Positions 43,747 to 54,500 of a stretch of DNA of 54,561 nt are shown piece after piece (the stretch's first letter is position 1; every line of letters starts with the position of its first letter). The stretch is from a virus. A model generated the notes under the pieces. That model did no database searches and was not told where the DNA came from. It was given only the letters and a program-made list of their open reading frames with translations. Location of the stretch: positions 1 to 54,561 of the IMG/VR virus record IMGVR_UViG_3300009103_000042. One strand, 5' to 3'. A program made the position numbers and the translations under genes.

Positions 43747-46647
43747 TTATTTTGAAGGAACTAGCTCTATATGTAAATGTCCTTGATGGTAAGCGTGCTT
43801 TATTTTGTATTTTCTATCTTTCCTCTTCATTAAAGAGTTTTTATTATTTATATATTCTATTATAGTCTTATATTCTGAAGAATCTTTTTTGACTGAGAAA
43901 TCTGCTCCAAGTCCTACAGTATGTAAACTATTTTTAGCACTGTATTTTAAACTATCGTTATAAGCTTTAGTTCTAAATAGTCCCCCTAATTCAACTTCTT
44001 TATTCTTCCCTTTAAATACTCTATCTAGTTCTTTTAAGAAATCTATCATTACAGGCTGTGCTGCAGGACCATATAAACTATCTGATAAATTAATATTTTC
44101 AAAAGTTTCCTCTAATACTGGTTCTACTTTTTCAGGAGCAATTTCTTTTGGTAATGATAGAGCTTCTATAGCTACTCTTTCTCTATATCCCTCCTTATCT
44201 TGACTAGGAAGAACACTAACACTAGTATCAATCTCTTCTTGAGGATTCCAGAAATTTGAACTAAGTTCTGCTTTTAAATTATCTCTAGATAATTCTTGCT
44301 CTGTTCCTTGAAGCTCATCATATAGCTTTATATATAAATCTTCTTCTCCTCCTGCTTTAGGAGTAAATGCACTATAAGTAGCTTCTTTTTCATCATGCTG
44401 AATTTTTATATCTCCTTCAGGATCATCGTATACTATTGCATACTCTGTACCATCTTTTAAGACTTTTAATTCTTTTTGAGTTACAGGATCTTTTAAACCT
44501 GGGATTGCTCTTACCTCTTTGGTCCCCATTGTATGTAAATTAATATTACGAAGATGAGGAGCTAGCCTCATATCAGCTAGCATTTGATGCCCTAGTTGTT
44601 GGTACTTAGGAACATTACTTTGAGCTAAAGATACTGCTATATTTCTAAATTCTGGAGTTTTAATAGCTCCATTTGTAACTTGGAAAGATTTTATTATTTT
44701 AGTGTTACCATCTTTCTCCCCTTCAACACCCAATTGATATACAGGATGTCCTGCATTATCTACTTGATTGGTAGCATAAATAAAGGTCTCTCCTGTAGGC
44801 TTATACCCGTCTATGCCATCACTGAATGCTCCAGAATTCTCGTTTATAAAGTCTTCTACTACTCCACTTGCAGCCAAGCCTGCATCACTACTACCATTAA
44901 GAACTAAACTCCATCCTGAACCGTTAGTATTTTTATATAGCAGACTATTCTGAGCATTTAGAGTTCCTATAGGACTATATCCTTTTCCAGCATCTGCTCC
45001 TGTAAATAAGTAAGGAGTTTTAGTTACTTTAAAGTTAGGATCTTCCATTGCTTTTTCCAAAGCTTCTTTTCTTTCTGCTTCTATTTGGTTCCTAATAGAA
45101 ATTTTTTGAAAATTAGCATTAGTTTCTATTTGGTTGAAAACAATAGGATCTAGATAATATATTTCTCCGGTTTCAGGATCTTCCCATGTCTTTTGATTTG
45201 ACTCATCTATAGCTGTAAGAGGACTATCCATTCTTTGACCCTGGTTATTTTTTTTCATTTGATCCGCCCTATAAATATTAATCCTATCCTCTATTATATT
45301 ATCAATATCTTCTGTAGAAATACCAGCTTGTTGATATAGTTGATTTATATTATTTTTTATAGCTTCATTTTGAGCACTTAGAGCTTGTTTTTGTATCTCT
45401 AATTCTTCTATCTTATTCCGAGTATCAGGATTATCGTTTAATTTTAAAATCTCTTTTTGCTTATTTATATCTTCTTCTAACTTCTCTATACTCTCATCGG
45501 TATCTTTTATTACTTCTTCTTGCATTTTTAATCCCTCAGGAGATTGACTTACTAAGTCATTTCCTTGAGATAAAATCATTCCTTGAACATAGTCTAAACT
45601 GCTTCCCCCACTACCACTAGACTCAGAAGGAACCCTAGTTTCTCTACTTTCTATCCTATCATCTTTAGCAAATACTCCACTTGCTATAAGTGCTTGGTCT
45701 GATACTATGCTGTCTTTAAGAGCTTCTTTATATTTATACTCTAGATAATTTTCTCTGTCAGTAGCACTGTAAGGATCATATCCTGCAATTTCCATACCTT
45801 CTATTATATCATCTTCACTTAATTTTAATGCTGAAGAGGCTAGTTCTTCAAATCCACCCGGAGTATTTCTAGCTTCTTCCATTGATTCCCATACTTTTAG
45901 TCCTGCTCTTTCTTCTAAGTAAGGCTGTAATTCTGGATTATTCCTAACAGCAGCATTAGCTAGTTCATATATAGTATTAGGAGATAATTTTGAAACTTTG
46001 AAGTCAGTTCTTTCTAATAGTTCATGACCAGAAGGTAATACTTTAAGAGCCCATTCTCCTATTTGATTGGAATTCATTTCCTCTAATTTATCTGCTACTT
46101 TAAATACTTCTTCTTGTATGTCTTGGTTTAATACTGCATATTCTAATTCTATATCTGCAAGAGCTCCTACATCTCCTACACCATGATAAGATGCTCTTTC
46201 TTTTGCTCTTTGTGTCTTGAAAGAATTCTCATTTATTTTGCCATCTTTTAGTCTTTTCTTTTCTTCTTCATAGTTTTCCCAGTATCTTTGATAATTATCT
46301 GCAGCTTTTCCTAACTGACCAGTAGCCATTTCATTCTGGTATTTTCTTCTTTCTGCTTTTATAAAAGGAAGAATTTTACCATAATCCCCTCCTACTTCTT
46401 CTATCTTGTTATTTATCCTATTGGTAAATTCTTCTTGTTTTTCTTTAACCATTGCAGCATCTTCTGCGGACCATTTTAAATATTTAGACTGCATTAATTG
46501 GTCATCTAAATCTTCTCTTAATTCTTCAGAAAGATCATATCTTTCTTGTTTCATAGCCCCTGCCTGTAGAATTTCCTGATAGGGCATAGGTACATAAGTA
46601 TTCATGTACTGTGCTTGAAAGGGCTGATCATATATATTTACTGCCAT
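43747..46647 (-). CDS. 966-aa virion protein ending in M15 DD-peptidase domain
   Basis: The N-terminus starts MAVNIYDQPFQAQYMNTYVP, a segment remembered from crAss-like structural proteins. The first 500 residues are charged and mostly coiled coil, the middle is strand-rich. The last 90 residues are a peptidase M15/hedgehog-type domain: LGGLFRTKAYND, SLHTVGLGADFS (about 905-916; His and Asp ligands in SxHxxGxxxD) and HLHIEL (about 957-962). M15 enzymes cut peptidoglycan cross-links, so this protein could open the wall during DNA entry, or act in lysis. It is 5 nt upstream of the giant polymerase gene. Confidence 0.8.
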   Translation of the reverse strand: MAVNIYDQPFQAQYMNTYVPMPYQEILQAGAMKQERYDLSEELREDLDDQLMQSKYLKWSAEDAAMVKEKQEEFTNRINNKIEEVGGDYGKILPFIKAERRKYQNEMATGQLGKAADNYQRYWENYEEEKKRLKDGKINENSFKTQRAKERASYHGVGDVGALADIELEYAVLNQDIQEEVFKVADKLEEMNSNQIGEWALKVLPSGHELLERTDFKVSKLSPNTIYELANAAVRNNPELQPYLEERAGLKVWESMEEARNTPGGFEELASSALKLSEDDIIEGMEIAGYDPYSATDRENYLEYKYKEALKDSIVSDQALIASGVFAKDDRIESRETRVPSESSGSGGSSLDYVQGMILSQGNDLVSQSPEGLKMQEEVIKDTDESIEKLEEDINKQKEILKLNDNPDTRNKIEELEIQKQALSAQNEAIKNNINQLYQQAGISTEDIDNIIEDRINIYRADQMKKNNQGQRMDSPLTAIDESNQKTWEDPETGEIYYLDPIVFNQIETNANFQKISIRNQIEAERKEALEKAMEDPNFKVTKTPYLFTGADAGKGYSPIGTLNAQNSLLYKNTNGSGWSLVLNGSSDAGLAASGVVEDFINENSGAFSDGIDGYKPTGETFIYATNQVDNAGHPVYQLGVEGEKDGNTKIIKSFQVTNGAIKTPEFRNIAVSLAQSNVPKYQQLGHQMLADMRLAPHLRNINLHTMGTKEVRAIPGLKDPVTQKELKVLKDGTEYAIVYDDPEGDIKIQHDEKEATYSAFTPKAGGEEDLYIKLYDELQGTEQELSRDNLKAELSSNFWNPQEEIDTSVSVLPSQDKEGYRERVAIEALSLPKEIAPEKVEPVLEETFENINLSDSLYGPAAQPVMIDFLKELDRVFKGKNKEVELGGLFRTKAYNDSLKYSAKNSLHTVGLGADFSVKKDSSEYKTIIEYINNKNSLMKRKDRKYKIKHAYHQGHLHIELVPSK

Positions 46648-46661
46648 GTCTTTGTTTTTTA

Positions 46662-48566
46662 CTATCCTTTTGTTCTTGGATTATATTTCCACCCCCAAGG
46701 AGTGTATCCATAATCAAACATATCTTTTAATAAATTACTTCTCTCAGAATCAATATCATATTGATTCTCCATTTGTTGCTGTAATTGAGCCCATTGTCCT
46801 AACTGAGAAAGCCCTGCTCCTGTGAAGGCCCTAGCAGTAGCATCTGTTCTTTTATCTATATCCCACTTTTTAGCTCTTTCTGACATTACATCTCTTCCAG
46901 CTCCATACCCTAATTGTCCTATTTGTCCATAAGCTCCTGCTAGTCCTGCTAGTGCTTGGGCCTTTTGCCTAGGATCATTCCATTGAGCATTTATGTTTTG
47001 AGCTTTAGTAAGAATTTGATCTGTTTCTTTAGCTAATTGGGCATTAGCTCTATTTTGTAAAGCAAATCTTGCAGCTCCTCCAGAAGCAGATGCTGCATTT
47101 TCCATACCAGCATCTCTTCTGCTTTTTGCAGCTACTAATTCAGGTCTTGGATTATAGAACCTTGGAGTATCTAGCCCTTCTTCAGCTTCTCCTAATAATC
47201 CTCTCATATCTCCTAAATCTCTTGCAAATTGGTCTGCATATGGGTTTGTAAATCCTGGGTAGTAATCTCTGGGCATTTGTCCCATTACAAGATTTCCAAC
47301 TGTTGGAGCTAATCCTAATGCAGCAAGTGCAGGATTTCTTTGTCTATCTCTTTCCTCAGGAGTTACAGGGGGAGGAGGAGGAGAAGTATTAGTTGTATAC
47401 TCTTCTTCATTAAAAGCAACCATAGGGACATCCTTAATATCTAATAACTCTGGAATAGGAGTATTCATATAAATATTGTTTGCAGTAGTACTAGCTGTCC
47501 CTGTTCCTCCTATACCTGCACCTGTTCCTGGAGTTGTACCTGCAGTAGAAACTCTACTATCTATCTCTGCTTGTATTTGTGCTATAGCATCTTCAGCTCC
47601 TATATCCTGTGCATCTAGTAAAGACTGTTGAAGTTCTTCATCACTTGCTGCTCCTAATCCTTCTATTTTATTAGTTCCCCCCTTATTTGGAAGTACTGTT
47701 GTCTTCTTACCTGTCTTCGGATCAGTTATTATTCTGGATATTTCTCTAAAGGTAGTATTAGAAGGAATTGTAATTGTAGGAGAAGTATGTTTTGCGGTAG
47801 AAGTTTTCTTTTTGAAAGGATCTTTTTTAGATCCTCTTCTACTCCATAGTTCATCTTTTAGTTCTTTTATTCTAGAGGAATCACTAGCAATTCCTATATC
47901 TTCTAATCCTTTTATTGTTTCTATTAGAATTTCATTATCCAAAGATTTTAAATCGTATCCTGCATCTTCAAAAGACATGGACAATTCTCCTCCTTGCTGA
48001 TAAAAGGGAGTCCCGTAATTAGGGGTCCCTTGTGTTTGACTAAACATAGGAGTCTCCATTCCTGCCCAACTTCCACCATAATCAATACCTTGATTTGCTG
48101 TAGGATTGGTATTTACAAACTGATTCAATGCCATATATTCATTCCTATCTTTTTCTAACTGGGCAGCCTCTTCTTCAGCAGCAGCCTCAGCTTCTTCTTG
48201 TGCTTTAAATTGATTACTTTGTCCTAATAAGCTAGTTCCTAGTCCTATTACCCCTCCTATTGCAGTACCTAATCCTGGCATTACTGCAGTTCCTGCACCT
48301 GCATATGTTGCAGCATTTCCTAAGGCCTGTCCCCAGTTAACATCTCCTCCACTAAAGTACATAGGCATCTCTTGTTCTCCTGCAGGTTGAGACTCAGGAT
48401 TATTTTGTTGAGATGCTTTTAATAACTCCATCCCCTGTTGTATTCTTGCTATACTTCTTTTTGCACTTTCTATATCAACAGGTTCTGTGCTTTCCTCTAA
48501 TATTTTTTCATAGTCTCCTAATTTCTTAGAAAGTTTATTTGCTAATTTACCGTATGTTGTTGCCAT
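46662..48566 (-). CDS. 634-aa virion protein with Gly/Ala-rich hydrophobic segment
   Basis: The N-terminal 60 residues form a coiled coil. At about 88-120 there is a Gly/Ala-rich hydrophobic stretch (TAVMPGLGTAIGGVIGLGTSLL) like those of phage pore or ejection proteins, followed by an Ala/Glu coil. Two motifs (MPMYFSGGD near 70, PFYQQGGEL near 190) echo the repeat found many times in the upstream protein. The C-terminal 150 residues are Ala/Gln-rich and helical. Its ATG overlaps the upstream stop by one base (TAATG), so translation is coupled. It is probably a capsid-internal cargo or ejection protein. Confidence 0.7.
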   Translation of the reverse strand: MATTYGKLANKLSKKLGDYEKILEESTEPVDIESAKRSIARIQQGMELLKASQQNNPESQPAGEQEMPMYFSGGDVNWGQALGNAATYAGAGTAVMPGLGTAIGGVIGLGTSLLGQSNQFKAQEEAEAAAEEEAAQLEKDRNEYMALNQFVNTNPTANQGIDYGGSWAGMETPMFSQTQGTPNYGTPFYQQGGELSMSFEDAGYDLKSLDNEILIETIKGLEDIGIASDSSRIKELKDELWSRRGSKKDPFKKKTSTAKHTSPTITIPSNTTFREISRIITDPKTGKKTTVLPNKGGTNKIEGLGAASDEELQQSLLDAQDIGAEDAIAQIQAEIDSRVSTAGTTPGTGAGIGGTGTASTTANNIYMNTPIPELLDIKDVPMVAFNEEEYTTNTSPPPPPVTPEERDRQRNPALAALGLAPTVGNLVMGQMPRDYYPGFTNPYADQFARDLGDMRGLLGEAEEGLDTPRFYNPRPELVAAKSRRDAGMENAASASGGAARFALQNRANAQLAKETDQILTKAQNINAQWNDPRQKAQALAGLAGAYGQIGQLGYGAGRDVMSERAKKWDIDKRTDATARAFTGAGLSQLGQWAQLQQQMENQYDIDSERSNLLKDMFDYGYTPWGWKYNPRTKG

Positions 48567-51500
48567 TATATTAAGTATTTAAGTTTTTCTACTATATCTT
48601 TAGGAACATTTATAAAATCTGAATATACAAATCCTCCTTCAGCTCCTTTCATTTGAGGACCTCCTTCTGGATCACTGTGTTTATTTCCTGTAACATACTG
48701 ATAGTTATTTGAATTCCTAACAGTCCCTCCATGTTCTAATGCTATTGCAGGATTACCTATAGGCTCTTCTATCACTTCTCCTCTTTCTACTTCATATCCT
48801 GCATCAGGATGTACTTTTCCTCCCTTTTTCATTTTTTTAGCATCTACTGCTTTTTCCAACTTTTTAATAGATTTTAGTGAAGAAGGTTGTAAAGTATTTG
48901 TACTATTCCATCCTTTCTGTTTTTCTATCCATTGTTGAAAAGGATCATCACTTAACCATTCTGGTATATACATTTGAAAATCAGGACCTCCTTGATAAAC
49001 ATAATCACTAGGAGAAACTTCAATATTCTTAGGATCTGCTATCTCCCCAGCATCTGGGTAATATATACCTGGGATTTTACCTCCATACTGTTTCTTCTTT
49101 AATCCGGGATACTTTTTATAGACTTTAGATTTTACATCAGATCTTCCATGCATTCCTGCTAGTCTTAAAGCATCTACAGCATCAGCTCTTGTAGGGATAG
49201 GATAACTTCTTCCTCCTCCTGCAAAGTTTCCTGCACTTACTGAGGGGTAAGGCTTCTTCTTACTTCCGTAATCTTTGGCTCTTGAAAGACCTCCTCCTTT
49301 CCTGTAAGTAGGAACTTGTCCATAACCCATAAACATATTAGGAACTGTAGAAGTATTAGCATCTGGATTAGGAGTATTTTGAGCAGCAGGATTATACATA
49401 GGCAAGTTAGCTAAAGAAGGCTGATTAGTCTGAGGCATGTTTCCTGCTACAGTACCATATTCTAATAGTCCAAATCCTGGTCCTGTTTTTGCACCTCCTG
49501 TAGCTGCCATATTTCTAGAACCTGGTCTTATTCTGTCACTTAACCTTTGATACATAGGAAGGTCTCCTCCTTTTTGGTTAAATCTTATAGGTTGTAATGG
49601 AGCATCAGATAGCCCATAAGTAATATCACTAGTTCCATATTTACTGCCTCCTGGTGTCTTATGTAATAAAACATCAGGGTGCTGTACATGCTTAGCTTCT
49701 TTCATAATAGGAACTTTAGAATATGCTTCTGCATGTACTGAAGGAGTTTTAACTACATTAGGATTACGAATAGCACCAGAAGGAACTCTATCATGTGCTA
49801 TGTTTTTAAATACTTGCTGCCACGGTCCTGATTTCATATGTGAGACATGCCCCAAGGCTGATTTCTGAGCTGATGTACTAGGATGGTGGTAAACTTTTTC
49901 AGTATACTTACCAAGAGTAGCTTTTCCTGTAGGTTTTAGTTTAGAAACTGCTTTTGATGACTTGCCTAATAAAGAAGCTGCGTTAATTGGAGCTCTGAAT
50001 GTTCCTGCTCCTATAAAATCAATAGGACTTATGCTTTCTTCTACTCTTCCACTTGCAATTGGAGTTTCTGGATAAGAAGTAATTCCTGTTACTGAAGGAT
50101 GCAAAGACCCTGGTTGTATTCCGTAGCTTGCATTTTCTAATAATTGCTCTTGAGATATAGGAGTTGCTGCTCTTTGGAAAATAGGCAAATTATTATTTGA
50201 TGAGGGTTTTTTTTCCTTCCATTTTTTTATATACTCAGAATTAGGATCTAATTGCCAAGGTAAAGGATGCATGCGAGGAGATACTTGGGGATCATTTATA
50301 AGTAGTTTACGATTAGTATTAAGAGAGTCTATAAGAAATCCAGGATCTATATTTCTTCCGTCTTCACTTTCAATTAGAAATCCCGGATCTTTATTAGTAG
50401 TATCAATAAGCCCTTCAGGTATTCTTCCCCAGCTTTTTTGATACATAGGTAAATTACCTCCTTTTTTAGCATATAAAGAAGGATAAGATTGTGTAAATCC
50501 TAATGACTGGGCTGTAGGAATATCCATTCCTGGTCCTCTTCTTCTTCTATTTCCTTGAGATTGTGCTGCCCACATTTGAGCATAAGGATTAACTCTTTCA
50601 GGAGTAGGTTTGTTTTTATTCTTTCCTATTTGACTAGCTCCCCATAATGCTGCCCCTGCTCCTAATATTGCTGGAGCTGCTTTTCCTAGTCCTTTTCCTA
50701 TTCCTTTCCAATCTACTCCTTTTCCTAAATTAGTTCCTGCAGATTCTCCTAATCCTGGATACATTTCTTCTTGGGTAGGAGGGCCTACCATTCCACTAGT
50801 ATTAGTAGTATAATTCTGAGTAGGTACTGTCTGAGGAGTAGGGCGAATTGGGGTACCTGTTGTTTGAGGTACTCCTTGTAAAGGTATGGTAGGCATTGCC
50901 TGAGGTCTTTTGTATAATTCTTCTTCTGTAGTAGTAAGATTTAAACCTGAAGCTCCAGGACTAGTAGGAGATTGAAAAGATTTTTTAAAAGGTGCTCCTA
51001 GCAAAGAAGCATTTGAAGCTACATCTGTAGGGCCAGGAGCAAGTGCAGATCCTTGAAAAGGCATATTGAGAACTGACTGGGGAGGCATATTGGCATCCTG
51101 CATAGTTTGGTAATTATTTGGCCCTGGAACCATAGGAACTTGATGATAATATTCAAACCCTGGAGCAGGAGTATTCATATAAGGGAGTGTCCCGTAGGGT
51201 TGCTGCTGCTGCTGTTCCCAAATATCTATTTTATTCATTGTATTATCTACTCCAGAAGAGCCTCCAAATTGATACTTAGGTAATTTCTTTTTTCGTGCCA
51301 TAGTGTTTGAGTTTAATGATCCTCCATATCTAAATTCTGTAGGATCTAGTACTTTCATTTTTCCTAATTTCTGTAGTCTTTCATACTCATGTTTAGGTAT
51401 AAAGGTTTTATTACCTAAACTATCATATTTAATATGCTGTGCTTGACCTGGTGTTCCTTTTATATACTGAATAGAATCTTTAATAGTAGGTTCTTTCTTC

Positions 51501-54500
51501 TTTCTTTTATCTACAATTGGTATAGGAGGCCTCTTAAGTTGACTTATTTCTGCATGAAAAGCTGGTACTTTTCCTATATCTTCTTCTTTTATATTTGAAT
51601 AAGGTACCATTTCTTTATCAGGATGTCTTTTGATAAAGGTACTCACAGGTGCTTTAGGTTTTTCATATATAGGTACACCAACAGGAATCATACTTCCGTT
51701 ATCATCATACATTAACCAAACATTTCCTGTTTTTCCTATATCACGTCTAGTATCAGGAGGATAGTCATTTTTTTCATATTCAGGACTAAATTTCAAATCG
51801 TCATAAGATAAGTCACTTTCAAATTTACCCTGATGCCTCTCTAATTGCCATAGAGCTTTAGCTCTATTATAATTAGCTAAACTATCTGGATATAGTTTTC
51901 CTCCTACTTGATATTTAGGAAGACATCCTCCTTTTTTCATCAATGGAGTTTCATATACTGAACTTCCTGGGGGGAATTTATAATTTTTTCCTGGTTTCAT
52001 AAATTGAGTTTTACCTATTTTGTTTCCTTTATTATCAATAGGAGTTCCTGCTAGAGGAAATCTTACTCCCTCCATTGTGATATTATTATCAGGGATGATG
52101 TAAGGACCACTATTAGGTCCCTTTCCTTGGTATCCTGTTATTGATGTAGAAGCTCTTTGATAAGAAGGTAATGGGCCTCCTTGTTTTTTTACTATCCTAT
52201 TACCCCAAAACCAATGAGGATCTCCTTCATAAATATCATAGTTCTTAGGATTATTTGTTACTTTACTAGGCATAGGAACACGCCTTGTATCTGCTAATTT
52301 ATTTAATGCTTCAGATGATAGTTTTTCTGCATTTATAATACGGTTACTTTCAGTTGCATGATTAAACGCCATATTCTTTCCTGCATTAAATTCATCTGAA
52401 TTTTTAGCAACCATTCCTTTTTTAGGAATTATAACATGTTCTTTACCTATATTTTTCATTGGATGTGGAACATCTCCAATCTTTGCAGGGTACCATCTGC
52501 TTCCTTGAGAAAAATAAGGCTCTGTAAATGAACCTGTATACTTTCCCGTAGTAGGGACTACTTTAGCTTTTTCAGTTCCTTTTCCTGTTTTTAATACTAC
52601 TGTGCTAGGGCGTAAATCTTGTACTATACGTCTTCTAAAAGCTTCATTAGCATCATCCCAGAAACCACTTTGTTTAAAGTTTTGTAAGGCTTCATCACCA
52701 TATATTTGACGGGCTAACAAATTTTCATCTGCAATTTTTTTATTTAAGTTAACAGCTTTTGGATTAATCTTATATATATTTTTAGCACCTTTAGTAATTA
52801 AAGAAGGAATTCTTACTGCGCCAGGGCCTATAAAATCAAAAGGACTAATAGAGGGATCTACTTTCCCAGTACCAGTAAGTTCTCCTCTACTAAGCTTATC
52901 AGCTTCTACCATTCCTTTATACTGAGGAGATTGTTCTATTAAAGATTGTCCAGGTTCTTGAGAAATTACAGGGGCATCTCCAGATACAGAAGCTCCTGTA
53001 TCCCATCCATAGTTATAAGGACTTCCTATAGTTACAGGAGAAGCTTGATAAAAAGGAAGAGGGCCTCCATACTTTTTTTCTTCTATTACTCCTAATTCTT
53101 TAAGTCTTTTATATTCAGCAGGTCTTACAAAGTGTTTTTTACCATAAGCATCTATATACCAATTTTCTGATTGTTGTAATCCTTGTCCTCTATCTTTATG
53201 CCCTACAGACTCACTAATAGTATCCTTTTTAGTAGGAATGCTAGATACTTTATTTACTTCTTTTTCAATAGTTACTGGAGGTTTTTTAACATTTACTTCT
53301 TTTTTAATTTCAGGTTTTACTTTTTCTTTTTCTTTCATTTCCGTATATAACTCTCTTTCCTTTCTTCCCCTTTCAAATGCTGAATTATCAATGTATTTAA
53401 CTGGCTGAACTGGTTTTTCAAAGTCATAATTCCATCCTTGACCTTGCCAACCTCCTATAGACTCTATAGTCCTATGTTCAATGTCAGGACTTCCAGTACT
53501 ACTAAAGAATGAATCATCTGGCACCATAATCATCTTCCCTTCTTTCCTAAGATTTTGTTTTATAGGTAAATTATTCTTATAGCGAACTATATCTTCCAGA
53601 TCATAGTCTTTGTCCCATAATGTTCCTTTTTTTAAATCTGGATTGGCTTTTTTAAATTCATCCGTGAACCATTTTTCATCTCCTTTAATTTTATATGCAA
53701 ATGCCGGTCCTGCATATCTACCCGTTGCCTGTGGATTAGGTTCCCTAAACCAACTTCCTTCTCTACCCTCCTTTACTCCAAGCCAATCTATATTAGGATT
53801 ATTTTCAACCAATTCATTTGCTTTTTTTGATAATATAAATTGATTCTGTTTTATTTCTTCATCAGTTAGCCCAATATTTAGGAAAGGTTCTAATTTTCGT
53901 TGCAACTTAGAATATTCATATAAATCTGAACTATCTTTATATGCTTTTAATCTAGGATCATTGGGATCTGTTACATATATTGGTTTCTTTTGATTTGTTG
54001 TCTGAGTTTTGGATTTAGGAGTTCCTGCAGTTCCATATTTTTCTACTCTTTCTTTTTTCTGTTCTGTAGATAACATATTCCAAGGAGTTACTGATATGGG
54101 ATCATAGGTATAACTGCTTACAATATCTCCCATTCCTCTTGTAAATGGTACTATATTAGTACCACTCAATTTACCGGTAGGAGTTATTCTAGTATCAAAC
54201 AATTGCATAGGAGCATTTAAATCTAATTCTCCAGTATTAGATTCTCTTTGCTCATAAGTATAAGGTCCTTTCTTTTTATAATAATCTGACATTTTTAAAA
54301 GCCTATCTTCAACTGTGTTAAATTCAGCATAATTATCTGATACTCCATATCCTACTTTTTTATCTATCATTTGTTTTACAAAATCTCTAGCTTCTTTATT
54401 TTCCTTAAATGCTCCTTTTTGTATACCGGGAGTCATACTAGAAAGATAAGGAGCACCGTAATAATCTTGTACAGCTAAACTATTTTCAAGGAGATTTATA

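Noticed and set aside
42894-43865. 323-codon open frame on the + strand
   Set aside because: It lies antisense to the well-supported 4,999-aa gene and has a Ser/Pro/Ala-rich composition typical of a mirror frame. Other + strand frames inside 24.7-54.4 kb were rejected for the same reason.
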